Assembly: GCF_022808175.1 (NCBI RefSeq)
Contig: NZ_JALGBX010000010.1
Span: forward strand, 186,001-250,000
Direction: 5' to 3'
DNA from: Streptomyces sp. AP-93
Lineage (GTDB): Bacteria > Actinomycetota > Actinomycetes > Streptomycetales > Streptomycetaceae
Length of the DNA stretch: 64,000 nucleotides
In this document: positions 18,001 through 26,107 of the stretch, piece by piece
Position numbering within the stretch: position 1 is the stretch's first letter
Layout: each line of letters begins with the position of its first letter
Program-made: the position numbers and the translations under genes
The notes under the pieces: generated by a model
What the model saw: the letters and a program-made list of their open reading frames with translations, nothing else
The model's database searches: none
Told to the model about the DNA's origin: nothing

Positions 18001-18832
18001 CCCCGAAGACCTGCGGGGAGGCGACCGGGAGGTCTGCGTACCAGTCGTAGAAGGACAGCATCGGCGCACCGATGAGCGAGTGGAAACGGGCGCCGGCCGC
18101 GTGCGAGGCCATCGACATCGCCGGGATCGGCGAGAAGCCGGCGACCCGGTCCGGACCGTGCTCCTTGATCGTGTGCACGTGCGCGGCGGCGACGATCTCC
18201 GTCGCCTCCTCCCACGTCGCCCGCACCAGCCCGCCCTTGCCGCGCGCCTGCTGGTACGTACGCCGGCGGACCGGGTCGGACTGGACGTCGGCCCAGGCCT
18301 CGACCGGGTCGCCGAGGCGCGCCTTGGCCTCGCGGTACATCTCCAGCAGGGCGCCGCGCACGTACGGGTAGCGCACCCGGGTGGGGGAGTAGGAGTACCA
18401 GGAGAACGAGGCGCCGCGCGGGCAGCCGCGGGGCTCGTACTCGGGGCTGTCGGGGCCCACGGAGGGGTAGTCGGTGGACTGGGTCTCCCAGGTGATGATC
18501 CCGTCCTTGACGTAGACCTTCCACCGGCAGGAGCCGGTGCAGTTCACGCCGTGGGTGGAGTACACGACCTTGTCGTGGCTCCACCGGTCGCGGTAGAAGG
18601 CCTCCCCGGCGCGGCCGCCGGTGTGATGGACGGTCCGCAGGTCGTCGGACACCTCGGCGGTCCTGAAGAAACTGCCCGCCTTGATCAGCGATTCGGCGGC
18701 GTTCTGGTGTCCGTCGCGTACGTCGCGTACGTCGCGTCCGTGGCGTGCGTCGCGTACGTGGCGCTCGTGCAAGGCGACCTCCAGGCCGGGATAAAGGCGG
18801 TGCGTGGGGTCCGGGCAAGATGACCCAGACAC
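15041..18832 (-). CDS. narG: respiratory nitrate reductase alpha subunit (molybdopterin)
   Basis: A 1263-residue catalytic subunit reducing nitrate to nitrite at a Mo-bis-MGD centre on the cytoplasmic side. The FS0 cluster motif HGVNCTGSCRWKVYVKDG with CPRGASFSWYSYSP and the Mo-site region FYDWYADLP are diagnostic. The length is normal for the family except for about 40 extra N-terminal residues (ERHVRDARHGRDVRDVRDG) encoded by a 9-bp tandem repeat. The conserved part starts around SLIKAGSFFRTAEVSDDLR. The true start may lie within or after the repeat; ATG 18832 is the longest choice. First gene of narG-H-J-I-radical SAM. Confidence 0.95.
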   Translation of the reverse strand: MSGSSCPDPTHRLYPGLEVALHERHVRDARHGRDVRDVRDGHQNAAESLIKAGSFFRTAEVSDDLRTVHHTGGRAGEAFYRDRWSHDKVVYSTHGVNCTGSCRWKVYVKDGIITWETQSTDYPSVGPDSPEYEPRGCPRGASFSWYSYSPTRVRYPYVRGALLEMYREAKARLGDPVEAWADVQSDPVRRRTYQQARGKGGLVRATWEEATEIVAAAHVHTIKEHGPDRVAGFSPIPAMSMASHAAGARFHSLIGAPMLSFYDWYADLPVASPQVFGDQTDVPESGDWWDAAYLMMWGSNVPVTRTPDAHWMAEARYRGQKVVTVSPDYADNTKFADEWMHPHPGTDGALALAMGHVILKEFFVDQQTPFFTDYVRQYTDLPFLVSLTETEQGLVPGKFVTAADLGQDTENAQWKTVLIDDTTGEAVVPNGTLGHRWGKNEKPEWNLELGDTVPRLTLHGTAGESVEIVLPRFEDDEQGVDEDGKPRGTIRRGVPVRRLGGKLVTTVFDLMLAQYGVGREGLPGVWPTGYEDASAPGTPGWQESLTSVPAAQAARVAREFAQTAEQSRGRCMILMGAGTNHWFHSETIYRSFLALLTLTGCQGRNGGGWGHYVGQEKCRPVTGWATLAAASDWSRPPRQMIGAAWFYLHTDQWRYDTLPAQALASPLGSGAFAGMTGSDCLAASTRMGWMPSYPTFDRNPLELGEAADPVASAVEKLKSGELGFAGEDPDAPHNWPRVLNVWRANLLGSSSKGNEYFLKHLLGTHSNLPEDGPRCTPKDVTYREEDVEGKLDLLMSMDFRMTSTTLLSDVVFPAATWYEKHDLSSTDMHPFLHAFTPAVDPPWQARSDYDAFKGLAERFGELARTHLGVRKDLVATALQHDTPGGEMAQPGGVALDWSKGECEPVPGRTMYNLAVVERDYGAVGEKFAALGPLVDKLGVTTKAVTFDVAEEVAYLGAKNGTVRGGVADGRPRLETAQQACEAILSLSGTSNGRLATQGFETLEKKVGTPMAHLAAEAEGKRITFADTQARPVPVITSPEWSGSESGGRRYTAFTINTEHLKPWHTLTGRQHFFIDHDWLHEVGESLPVYKPPLNMHTLYGEPELGTVDEKAKSVAVRYLTPHNKWAIHSQYQDNLYMMTLGRGGQTVWMSPQDAEAIGARDNDWIEAVNRNGVITARAIVSHKMPPGTVYMNHAQERTVGVPKTEKTGRRGGIHNSLTRVMLKPTHLIGGYAQLTWAFNYLGPTGNQRDEVTVIRRRDQKVEF
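18712..18765. repeat. six imperfect tandem copies of a 9-bp unit near the 5' end of narG
   Basis: Units of cgtcgcgta and close variants (cgtggcgtg, cgtggcgct) run for 54 bp and encode a VRD-rich stretch. The core gcgacg is shared with the 9-bp repeat in narJ when read on opposite strands. Confidence 0.85.
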
Positions 18833-18999
18833 GACGCTACGCCCGGCGCGGAGGCGAATCCGATGACAAAGGTCCCGTACGGGCGTGACCTAATTCCGGT
18901 CTTTCACAGGCCGAGTGGATGCCACGCTGGAAAGGTCCAACTCCGCCCCGCGGCCCGAAATTACGAGCCCGAATACCAATTACCGGAAGGCTGGGGAGC
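18833..18999. promoter_or_regulatory. divergent promoter region between narG and the YwiC-like gene
   Basis: This 167-bp gap must hold the nar operon promoter and the one for the divergent gene. A perfect 10-bp palindrome, cccgtacggg, at 18874-18883 lies about 42 bp upstream of the narG start and could be an operator, though such palindromes are frequent in GC-rich DNA. I did not find convincing -10/-35 pairs or a recognisable Rex or FNR site. Confidence 0.45.
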
Positions 19000-19740
19000 G
19001 TGCCGCCGAAGAAGGCCTCCTGGATCCCGGACCAGCACGGGGCGTGGGCGATGCTCACGGTGCCCTTCCTCGCGGGTGCGTTCCTCTCGCCGCGGCCCGG
19101 ATGGCAGCACGCGCTGCTCCTGGCGGCCTGGCTCCTCGGCTACGCGGCGGTCTTCCACGCCCAGCAGTGGCTGCGCCTGCGCCGGGTCGCCGCACGCCGC
19201 CCGGAGGTGGCGCGGCGGCACGTCCGCCCGGCGCTAGTCCTCGCCGCGGCGACCGCCCTGGCGGGGATCCCGCTCGCGGTGCTCCACCCCTGGCTGCTGC
19301 TCGCGGGCGCGGCGGCGACGCCCTTCGTGGCCGCGAACTCCTGGTACGCGCGGCAGAACCGCGAACGGTCCCTGGCCAACGGGCTGGCCGCGGTGGTCCC
19401 GGCGTGCGGGATGCTGCTGGTGGCGGCGCGGCTGGGCGGCGGCGGCCTGCCCTGGGCGCCGGCCGCCGCCTGCCTGCTGTACTTCGCGGGCACGGTCCCG
19501 TACGTGAAGACGATGATCAGGGAGCGGAACTCCCGTACGTACTACCGCGGTTCGGTGACCTACCACGCAGCGGCCACCGCCCTCGCCGCCTGCCTCTCCC
19601 CCTGGCTGGCGATCCCCTTCGCGGCCTACCTGGCCCGGGCCGCCGTACTCCCCGGGTGGGGGGTGAACGTCCCGGTGGTCGGAGCCGTCGAAATCGTCGG
19701 GTCGGCGGTTCTGCTGGCTTCGCTGCTGCTGGTGTTCTGA
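19000..19740 (+). CDS. YwiC-like integral membrane protein
   Basis: A 246-residue protein with about seven hydrophobic helices and the family opening KKASWIPDQHGAWAMLTVPF (basic residues, then DQHGAW). The YwiC family has no proven activity, but in Bacillus subtilis ywiC also lies beside the nitrate reductase genes. Its position divergent from narG therefore supports a link to nitrate respiration. The start is GTG 19000, with GGAAGG nine bases upstream; a longer in-frame extension from 18919 lacks conserved features. Confidence 0.85.
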   Translation: MPPKKASWIPDQHGAWAMLTVPFLAGAFLSPRPGWQHALLLAAWLLGYAAVFHAQQWLRLRRVAARRPEVARRHVRPALVLAAATALAGIPLAVLHPWLLLAGAAATPFVAANSWYARQNRERSLANGLAAVVPACGMLLVAARLGGGGLPWAPAAACLLYFAGTVPYVKTMIRERNSRTYYRGSVTYHAAATALAACLSPWLAIPFAAYLARAAVLPGWGVNVPVVGAVEIVGSAVLLASLLLVF

Positions 19741-19820
19741 ACCCCGCAACCCACTGGTTAGGTATTCAACGCTCGGATATTTTCACCGAGTTGGGGGATT
19801 CTTGAATCGGGGGGCGATCC

Positions 19821-20819
19821 ATGGCGGCCGGATTCGGCGAGGACGGGCTCGGGGGCGGGCCGGGTCCGGTGGGGGGCACCGTGGCGCCGGCCGGGCCGGG
19901 GGCGGAGCCGGGGGGTACGGGCGGGACGGCGGACACCGCCACGGTCGAAGCCGGTTCCACGGTGACGGTCGCGCCCGTGGCGGAGGCCGTACCTACGGCG
20001 GAGGTCACGCACACGGCGGCAGTCCCGCCAGCGGCGGAGCCGGACCCCAGGCCCCCGGGGCGGATGCGGCGCTGGCGGCAGCGGTTCGCCGCCGCGAGCC
20101 TCGCCAACAGGATCGCCGCCGCGGGGCTGGCCCTGGCACTCGTACCGTTGCTGACCCCCGTCGTGAAGGCAGGGTACGAAGCGGTGCTCGGGGGGGATCC
20201 CCTGACCGTGATCGCCAGCCCCGACAACGATCCTTGCCACGTCGGCTGGTTCGTCGCCCCCAGCCACGAGGAGCTGCGCGCATCGCTCAGCGCGAACATG
20301 ACGGCCGACGGCCGCCGATCGCTGGACCGATGGGTGCGCGAGGGCTGGGTCACCCACCAGTCAGCGGTGGGGAGCCGGATCTCGGTCTACGGAAACAAGG
20401 GCGGCAGCGTCCAGCTGCGGGACTTCACCATCACGGTGAAACGGCGCGGCGCCCCCCTGCCCTGGGCGGTGACCACGGGCGCCGCATGCGGTGGCGACAG
20501 CATCCCCCTGCTGTACGTGGACCTCGACACCCTGCCCGTCGGCGTTCCCGTCTCGTACCGCTACCTCCAGTCCAGCCCACAGCAGGCCGCGGCCCGTGCG
20601 AAGGGCATGGGGGAGGAGCTCACGCTGCCCTACGAGCTCCGGAAGGACAGCTACTTCGCCATGCAGCTGGTCGGCCGCACCCTCGCGCACTACACGGAAT
20701 GGCAGGCCACGCTCACGTGGTGGGACGGCGAGAGGCTGCACACGACCCAGCTCACCGACCAGGGCCGTCCCTTCCGCGTCTCCGCCGGCGGGTCCGCCGC
20801 TTCGGCGCCGACGCCGTGA
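19821..20819 (+). CDS. hypothetical single-pass membrane protein
   Basis: 332 residues, unrecognised. An Ala/Gly/Thr/Pro-rich disordered N-terminus of about 75 residues and a basic patch (RMRRWRQRF) are followed by one membrane helix (about 100-115, IAAAGLALALVPLLTPVV) and a roughly 200-residue domain. The topology suggests the last domain faces outward. It contains DPCHVGWFVAPSHEELR and two cysteines that could pair. The stop overlaps the next gene's GTG as GTGA, so the two are translated together. The start is ATG 19821 after GGGGGGCG. Confidence 0.7.
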   Translation: MAAGFGEDGLGGGPGPVGGTVAPAGPGAEPGGTGGTADTATVEAGSTVTVAPVAEAVPTAEVTHTAAVPPAAEPDPRPPGRMRRWRQRFAAASLANRIAAAGLALALVPLLTPVVKAGYEAVLGGDPLTVIASPDNDPCHVGWFVAPSHEELRASLSANMTADGRRSLDRWVREGWVTHQSAVGSRISVYGNKGGSVQLRDFTITVKRRGAPLPWAVTTGAACGGDSIPLLYVDLDTLPVGVPVSYRYLQSSPQQAAARAKGMGEELTLPYELRKDSYFAMQLVGRTLAHYTEWQATLTWWDGERLHTTQLTDQGRPFRVSAGGSAASAPTP

Positions 20820-22078
20820 CGGGTCGGCTCCGGGCCCCGCACGCGCCGGTGACCGTGGCCGCCCTGGCCATGGCGGCCGTCCATTGCGTCGGGGTGCTGC
20901 CGCCCGTGGTCCGGTGGGCGGACGCGCAGGGATGGGTCCCCGAGACGCGCGGGATCTGGGTCTCCGCCCGGCTCCTGCTCGTCTCGCCGAGCCTGCGGAT
21001 GGACGGGCGGGCCGCATGGGAGGCGGCGGGCACGGAAGCCCTGTGGACCCTGGCCTTCATCGGCGTGCTGAGCGCGCTGGTCACCCTCCTCCTCCGGGCC
21101 GTCGCGGCCGAGGACCCGGACCGCCCGTCTGATGACGCCGCAGCCCTGGTCCCCGCCCTCCAGCTGGTGTACCCGCTGCTCGCCCCGGTCGTGAACCTGG
21201 TGGCCCTGGCAATCAGCAGGGCCGGGAGACTGGCCTCCGAACCGGCGCTGCGCGGGGACGAGGCCCTCTTGCTGCTCGACGACGCCCACCGGTGGGCCGG
21301 CCATGCCCTGCTCCTCGGCCTGGTGGGCGGATTCGCTGCCGGATGCGCGGTGGTGCTCGCGCACGTCGACACGAAGCCGGCCGCGCCGACCCCCCGGCGG
21401 GCGGGCGGACGGGCCCGGCGCGCCCTGGCCGTCCTCGACGGGCTCCCGGCCCGGATCGGCGGCTCGCTGCTCGCCACCGCCGTATCGGTCATCGTGCTGC
21501 TGGCCCTGGCCGTTGACCTCCCCGGCACCGTGCTCACCCCGTTCGCCGAGCTCTGGTGCGATCCGGGAACCGCCAAGGAGGAAGCGATGTGCGTGCGCCT
21601 CCTGAGCGGCTCGGTCTCGCACACCATGCCGTTCCGGGACCTCGCCGTGGGCAGTTCCCTGTTCGGCTGGCTGCTCGCGGCGTACGGCACGTCGACGTTC
21701 GGGGCGAGCGCCTTCGCGGTGCACTTCTACGTCCGGGGGCTCGTGGGCGCTCTGCCGCCCGTGATGCGTACGGCGCTGTCCGTCGCGGCCGGGTACACGG
21801 TCGGGAGCATCGTCTGCGTGGCCGTCGTCACCGGACTCACCGACGTCGCCGCGGGAGGGTCCACGCCGCTCGGGGCGACCTGGGCGCTGCGCGAGATGGT
21901 CGTCCTGCGCGGGCTCCCGCACGCCATGTACGGCGCCCCGGTCGCGGCCCTGCTGGCCGCCTCCGCCGTCGCACTGCGCGGGCGGCTCGCGCACCGCGCA
22001 GGGGCAACGGAGACGGACGCCGGTACTCGGGCGGAACCGGCCGGGGCCGCGAGACCCGCCCCCGAGCCGTCCCCCTGA
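20816..22078 (+). CDS. hypothetical polytopic membrane protein
   Basis: 420 residues, unrecognised, with roughly seven to eight hydrophobic helices (VTVAALAMAAVHCVGVLPPV, LWTLAFIGVLSALVTLLL, LLLGLVGGFAAGCAVVL and others). Cysteines at DPGTAKEEAMCVRLL and the preceding LWCDPG lie in an extracytoplasmic loop. It is coupled to the single-pass protein before it by a GTGA overlap, so the pair likely forms a complex. No transporter signature was seen. Confidence 0.7.
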   Translation: MTGRLRAPHAPVTVAALAMAAVHCVGVLPPVVRWADAQGWVPETRGIWVSARLLLVSPSLRMDGRAAWEAAGTEALWTLAFIGVLSALVTLLLRAVAAEDPDRPSDDAAALVPALQLVYPLLAPVVNLVALAISRAGRLASEPALRGDEALLLLDDAHRWAGHALLLGLVGGFAAGCAVVLAHVDTKPAAPTPRRAGGRARRALAVLDGLPARIGGSLLATAVSVIVLLALAVDLPGTVLTPFAELWCDPGTAKEEAMCVRLLSGSVSHTMPFRDLAVGSSLFGWLLAAYGTSTFGASAFAVHFYVRGLVGALPPVMRTALSVAAGYTVGSIVCVAVVTGLTDVAAGGSTPLGATWALREMVVLRGLPHAMYGAPVAALLAASAVALRGRLAHRAGATETDAGTRAEPAGAARPAPEPSP

Positions 22079-22155
22079 TCCGTGCGGCAGCACCGGCAGC
22101 CAGACCGTGTGTTGGTCTTCTGAGGGTCCGCGGGGCGCTCAGAGGGGGAGCGGGT

Positions 22156-23037
22156 TCAGAGGGGGAGCGAGCGGAACTCGTCCAGGACGGCGAAGCCCGT
22201 GCGGTCGTACAGGCTCATCGCCACCTCGTTGCCGCCGAACACGTTGAACATCAGCGCCTCGTCGCCGCCCTGCCGGGTGGCCCACTCGCCGACGGCCATC
22301 GCGGCCCGGCCGTAGCCCTTGCCGCGGTGCTCCTCGTACACCTCCAGGGAGAAGCCGAAGGTGACGCCGGGCAGGTAGCCGTGGTTCACCCAGCCCGTGC
22401 CGATCACCTGCCCGTCGGCCTCCATCGCGTAGAAGGCGTGCCCGGGGGTGCGGTAGCCCTGCGGGAGGGACTGGGCGAAGTCCTGGTCGGACTTCGCCTT
22501 GGCCTGCTCCGGGGTCAGGGCTCCGGCCCGGACGATGTCCGCCACGTACGCGGCCTCCTCGCCGGCGTACCAGCCGGGGTACTCGTCCTCGGTGAGCGGG
22601 CGGACGGCGAGGCCCGGCGGCAGGGCCGGACCTTCGGCGGCGGCCCGCATCCGGCTCTGGCCCCGCACGGGATAGCCGGCGAAGAGCGCGTGCGAACCGT
22701 TGGCGGCGCCCGTGAGCCGGACCTCCACCCGCCCGGCGCCCCGCTCGGCGCACCAGCGCTCGGCCCAATCGCGGGCCGCCGCCGCGGCCGGCCCCGGCTC
22801 CGCCGTCAGGTCGTGGATCCGGCCCACGGCGGCTCCGTTGTCCTCGGACACCCCGACCGCGATCCATCCGGCGCCGTCCGTGGCCACCGTCCAGCCGTCG
22901 ACGCCCTTCAGCGCCCGCTCCAGCAGGGCCCCGGAGAGGGGTTCCGAGCACCCTGCGGCCCGGTACCCGGCCCGTACCCGCTCCTCGAAGCCGTCCCGCC
23001 ACTCGCCCTGGTCGGTCACGACCCGTATTCCGTTCAT
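22156..23037 (-). CDS. GNAT-family N-acetyltransferase
   Basis: A 293-residue acetyl-CoA-dependent acyltransferase of unknown substrate. The C-terminal half has the GNAT core: GFSLEVYEEHRGKGYGRAAM is the acetyl-CoA-binding motif A (R-G-K-G-Y-G), followed by motif B around FNVFGGNEVAMSLYDRTGF. The N-terminal half (1-130) resembles a second, degenerate GNAT-like domain. It is isolated, 42 bp downstream of the flippase-like gene on the same strand. Confidence 0.85.
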   Translation of the reverse strand: MNGIRVVTDQGEWRDGFEERVRAGYRAAGCSEPLSGALLERALKGVDGWTVATDGAGWIAVGVSEDNGAAVGRIHDLTAEPGPAAAAARDWAERWCAERGAGRVEVRLTGAANGSHALFAGYPVRGQSRMRAAAEGPALPPGLAVRPLTEDEYPGWYAGEEAAYVADIVRAGALTPEQAKAKSDQDFAQSLPQGYRTPGHAFYAMEADGQVIGTGWVNHGYLPGVTFGFSLEVYEEHRGKGYGRAAMAVGEWATRQGGDEALMFNVFGGNEVAMSLYDRTGFAVLDEFRSLPL

Positions 23038-23079
23038 CCGGCCAGCCTAGGCAGGGCGGCTGAACGGACTCCAGGGGAT

Positions 23080-25977
23080 TTAGATCGCTTCCTTGCGCGT
23101 CAGGAAGTTGAAGGAGATCCAGCCCGGCAGCACCGGCAGCCAGAACGTCATCAGCCGGAACATCAGCACCGCGGCGCCCGCCACCTGGCCGTCCAGTCCC
23201 GCCGCGATCAGGCCCAGCGTCAGAGTGGCCTCCACCGCGCCGATGCCGCCCGGTGTCGGCGCGGCCGAGCCCAGGGCGTTGCCGGCCAGGAAGACCACCG
23301 CGATGCTCGCGTAGCTGATGTCCTCGCCGCCCCCGAAGGCGCGGATCGAGGCATCCAGGCACATCACGAAGCAGCCCGTCAGCAGCAGCATCCCGCCGAT
23401 GCCGGTCAGCAGCTTCTGCGGCCGCTGGAGCACGTCCAGCATGCGCGGGACCACTCCCGCGAACAGGGCCCGCACCCGGGTCGCCACGAACTTCCGCAGG
23501 AACGGCACGGCCGTGACCACCAGCACCAGCACGGCCACCGTCAGCAGACCGGCGATGACCGTCCTCGACGGGGTCATCTCGGGGGTCTTCTCGGTCCCCG
23601 TCAGATAGCCGAAGGACAGCAGCAGCAGGATGTGGCTCGCCAGTCCGAAGAGCTGCGAGGCGCCCACGCTGGCCACCGCGAGCCCCGGCCGGATGCCGGC
23701 CCGCTGGAGGAAGCGGGTGTTCAGCGCGACACCGCCGACCGCCGCCGGAGCCACCAGTTTCACGAAGGATCCGGCGACCTGGGCCAGTACGGTCCGCAGG
23801 AACGGCACCCGCTCGGGCACGAAGCCCAGCAGGCTCATCGCCGCCGCGAAATAGCTGAGCGCGGAGAAGGCGAACGCCACCCCGACCCAGCCCCACTGCG
23901 CCTGGTCGACGAGCGTCCCGAAATCGACGTGCGTGATCTGGGTCAGCAGGAAGTACGCGCCGATCGCTCCCGCGATGAACGACACCAGCGTGCGCGGCCG
24001 GATCCGCTCCAGCCGGGCCGGCTCCACCGGTGCCTGCGGACGGATCAGCAGCACCTGCTGGCGGATCTGGCTCAGCAGATCCTCCTCGCGGGCCCCGTCG
24101 AGCGCGTCGTCCAGGGCCCTCTTCTCGGCCTTCTTCTCGGCGGTGGAGCGCGATCCGGCCGACCCGGAGGCGGCTTCCCGCGCCGCCTTCGCCGCCCGCG
24201 AGGACTCCAGTACGGCTTCCCGCTCGCGGTCCGCCCGCTCCCGCGCCAGCTTGCGCAGCGTCGCCCGGGTGGAGCGGCTCAGCGCGATCGGCTGGAGCAG
24301 CGGCAGGCAGTCCGCCACCGCGTCCGGGCCGAGCACCGATACCGCCGAGGCGACCGAGCGCTCGGCGCCGACCCGCAGGCCGAGGGTGGTGAGCAACTGC
24401 GCGATGTCCATGCGCAGCACGAGGTCGCCGGCCGCGATCTCGCCGCCGCGCAGGTCGGTCAGGGTGATGGTGCCCGCCGCGGAGCCGCCGCCGGCGCCAC
24501 CGCCGGCGCCACCGCCGGCGCTACCGATGCCGCTGCCGCTGCCGGAACGATCCACCACGAGCGCGTCCCCGGTCAGCCGCCGGTGCGCGATCCGCCGGGA
24601 CTGCAGGGCCCGTACCTGCTGCCAGGCGTTGCGGCTCAGCTCGTCGGTGATCTCCTCGTCGGCCAGCTGGTCCAGGCTCCGGCCGCCCAGGTGCTCGTAG
24701 ACGAGCATCACGGCGTCCGGGCCCAGCTCGGAGGTGGCGATGAGCTTGGGCGCGTTGGCTCCGGCGGCGATGGCCGCGTACGCGAGCAGCGCTTCCTGCT
24801 CCAGCGCCTGGCGCAGGGACTGCAGACTGCGCCGGGTGGTGATCCCGCGCAGCGTGAGGCGGCGCCAGACCCGGTAGTAGAAGCCCTGGGCCTGCTGCTC
24901 CCGGTCCACGACGGTGACGTCGAGCGGTGGGCCCTCTTCCAGGGTGACGTGGTAGCGCCGCCCCCGGTCGCTGACCTCGGTGCTGTCGGGACCCTCCGGG
25001 GACTCGGCGCGCATCGCGCTGACCGGCTGGAAGCCGACCCGGCGCAGTCCCGCGAGGAGGTTCTGCCCGGTGGGCCGGACGTTCGGCGAGCCGACCGCGT
25101 ACAGGGTTCCGTACGCGACGCTCCAGCCGATCAGCACGGTCAGGATGATCGAGAAGGGGGTGGTGTAGCCGCCGACCAGCATCGCGAAGGCGTCCAGCAG
25201 CAGGACCACCCACAGGGCGACGCGCCAGCGGGGACGCCGGGTCATCCCGACGGCGGTCATGTACGCGATCACGGGCGCGAGGTAGCCGTGCACCGGATCG
25301 GTGAGGGCCCCGTCGGCCATGGTGGGGCGGGTGAGGGCCTCCTGGATGGTCACGGGCGCGGCCTGGGCGACCCAGAGGTCGGTGGCGAGGGTGACCCCGT
25401 GCGCGAGGACGGCGGCGAGCACGCCGTCCGCGATGCGCAGTCCGTCGCGCTTGATCAGCCGCTCGATGGCGAAGGCCACGGGGACCAGGAGCACGGCGAT
25501 GCTGGACACCAGCCCGGCGACCTTGATCAGCATGTCGGGCGCCTGCCCGGTGCCGTTGCTGATGTCGGCCTCCAGACCCGCGGTGGTGCCGTGGGCGAAG
25601 GCGGCGATGCCGAGGACCAGGGCGATGCCGAGGATCCCGACGAGGAGGCGTACGAGGTCGGAGGGGCGGTGCACGCGGGCGGCGAGCAGCGGCTCGTCGA
25701 CCTCGACCTGATCGGCGGCTGTCGGGGTGTGGCCGTGCGGGGTCTCGACGTCCTCGGGGGCCGGGGCCGGGGCCGGGGTCGGGGTCGGGTCCGGGGCCGG
25801 GGTCCGGTCCGGGACCGGGGCATGAGGCGGAGCCTGCGGCAGGTCCGCGTGGTTGTCCTCGCGACCCTGTGGCGGGCCTTCGTCTGGGCGCGCGCCGTCG
25901 TTCGCCGCCGCGCCGTCCGGAGGACTCACACCCTGCTCCTTTCCCGTCACTTCCGTCTCTTCTTGATCACGTATCAC
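23080..25977 (-). CDS. kinase-like domain fused to flippase-like (YbhN/MprF-type, UPF0104) membrane domain
   Basis: A 965-residue multidomain membrane protein. A Pro/Asp-rich N-terminus (1-90) precedes about six helices (about 105-290). A cytoplasmic segment (about 330-620) follows with features of an ABC1/RIO-like kinase fold (VYEHLGGRSLDQLADEEIT, IAHRRLTGDALVV, ITLTDLRGGEIAAGDLVLRMDIAQLL), but the catalytic Asp and metal-binding DFG are not intact. A basic helical region (RKLARERADREREAV) then leads to a C-terminal block of about eight helices with the lysylphosphatidylglycerol-synthase membrane-domain look (VKLVAPAAVGGVALNTRFL, GNALGSAAPTPGGIGAVE). The latter family moves or modifies lipids. 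A Gly-rich insertion (GGGAGGGAGGG) sits inside the kinase-like part. The substrate is unknown. Confidence 0.82.
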   Translation of the reverse strand: MIRDQEETEVTGKEQGVSPPDGAAANDGARPDEGPPQGREDNHADLPQAPPHAPVPDRTPAPDPTPTPAPAPAPEDVETPHGHTPTAADQVEVDEPLLAARVHRPSDLVRLLVGILGIALVLGIAAFAHGTTAGLEADISNGTGQAPDMLIKVAGLVSSIAVLLVPVAFAIERLIKRDGLRIADGVLAAVLAHGVTLATDLWVAQAAPVTIQEALTRPTMADGALTDPVHGYLAPVIAYMTAVGMTRRPRWRVALWVVLLLDAFAMLVGGYTTPFSIILTVLIGWSVAYGTLYAVGSPNVRPTGQNLLAGLRRVGFQPVSAMRAESPEGPDSTEVSDRGRRYHVTLEEGPPLDVTVVDREQQAQGFYYRVWRRLTLRGITTRRSLQSLRQALEQEALLAYAAIAAGANAPKLIATSELGPDAVMLVYEHLGGRSLDQLADEEITDELSRNAWQQVRALQSRRIAHRRLTGDALVVDRSGSGSGIGSAGGGAGGGAGGGSAAGTITLTDLRGGEIAAGDLVLRMDIAQLLTTLGLRVGAERSVASAVSVLGPDAVADCLPLLQPIALSRSTRATLRKLARERADREREAVLESSRAAKAAREAASGSAGSRSTAEKKAEKRALDDALDGAREEDLLSQIRQQVLLIRPQAPVEPARLERIRPRTLVSFIAGAIGAYFLLTQITHVDFGTLVDQAQWGWVGVAFAFSALSYFAAAMSLLGFVPERVPFLRTVLAQVAGSFVKLVAPAAVGGVALNTRFLQRAGIRPGLAVASVGASQLFGLASHILLLLSFGYLTGTEKTPEMTPSRTVIAGLLTVAVLVLVVTAVPFLRKFVATRVRALFAGVVPRMLDVLQRPQKLLTGIGGMLLLTGCFVMCLDASIRAFGGGEDISYASIAVVFLAGNALGSAAPTPGGIGAVEATLTLGLIAAGLDGQVAGAAVLMFRLMTFWLPVLPGWISFNFLTRKEAI

Positions 25978-26107
25978 GCGTCACCGCCCGGAAGATGGTG
26001 GCACGGACCGACGGCCGCAGGGGGCAGCAGGGTGCGAGCCGGTCCGGAACACCGGCTTCCACGCGCTTGCCGCTCCCCTGCCGGTCCGGTGCGGCACCAT
26101 GGGCCGA

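Noticed and set aside
18874..18883. The cccgtacggg palindrome as a specific regulator site.
   Set aside because: Too short and common in GC-rich DNA to name a regulator; kept only as a note in the promoter entry.
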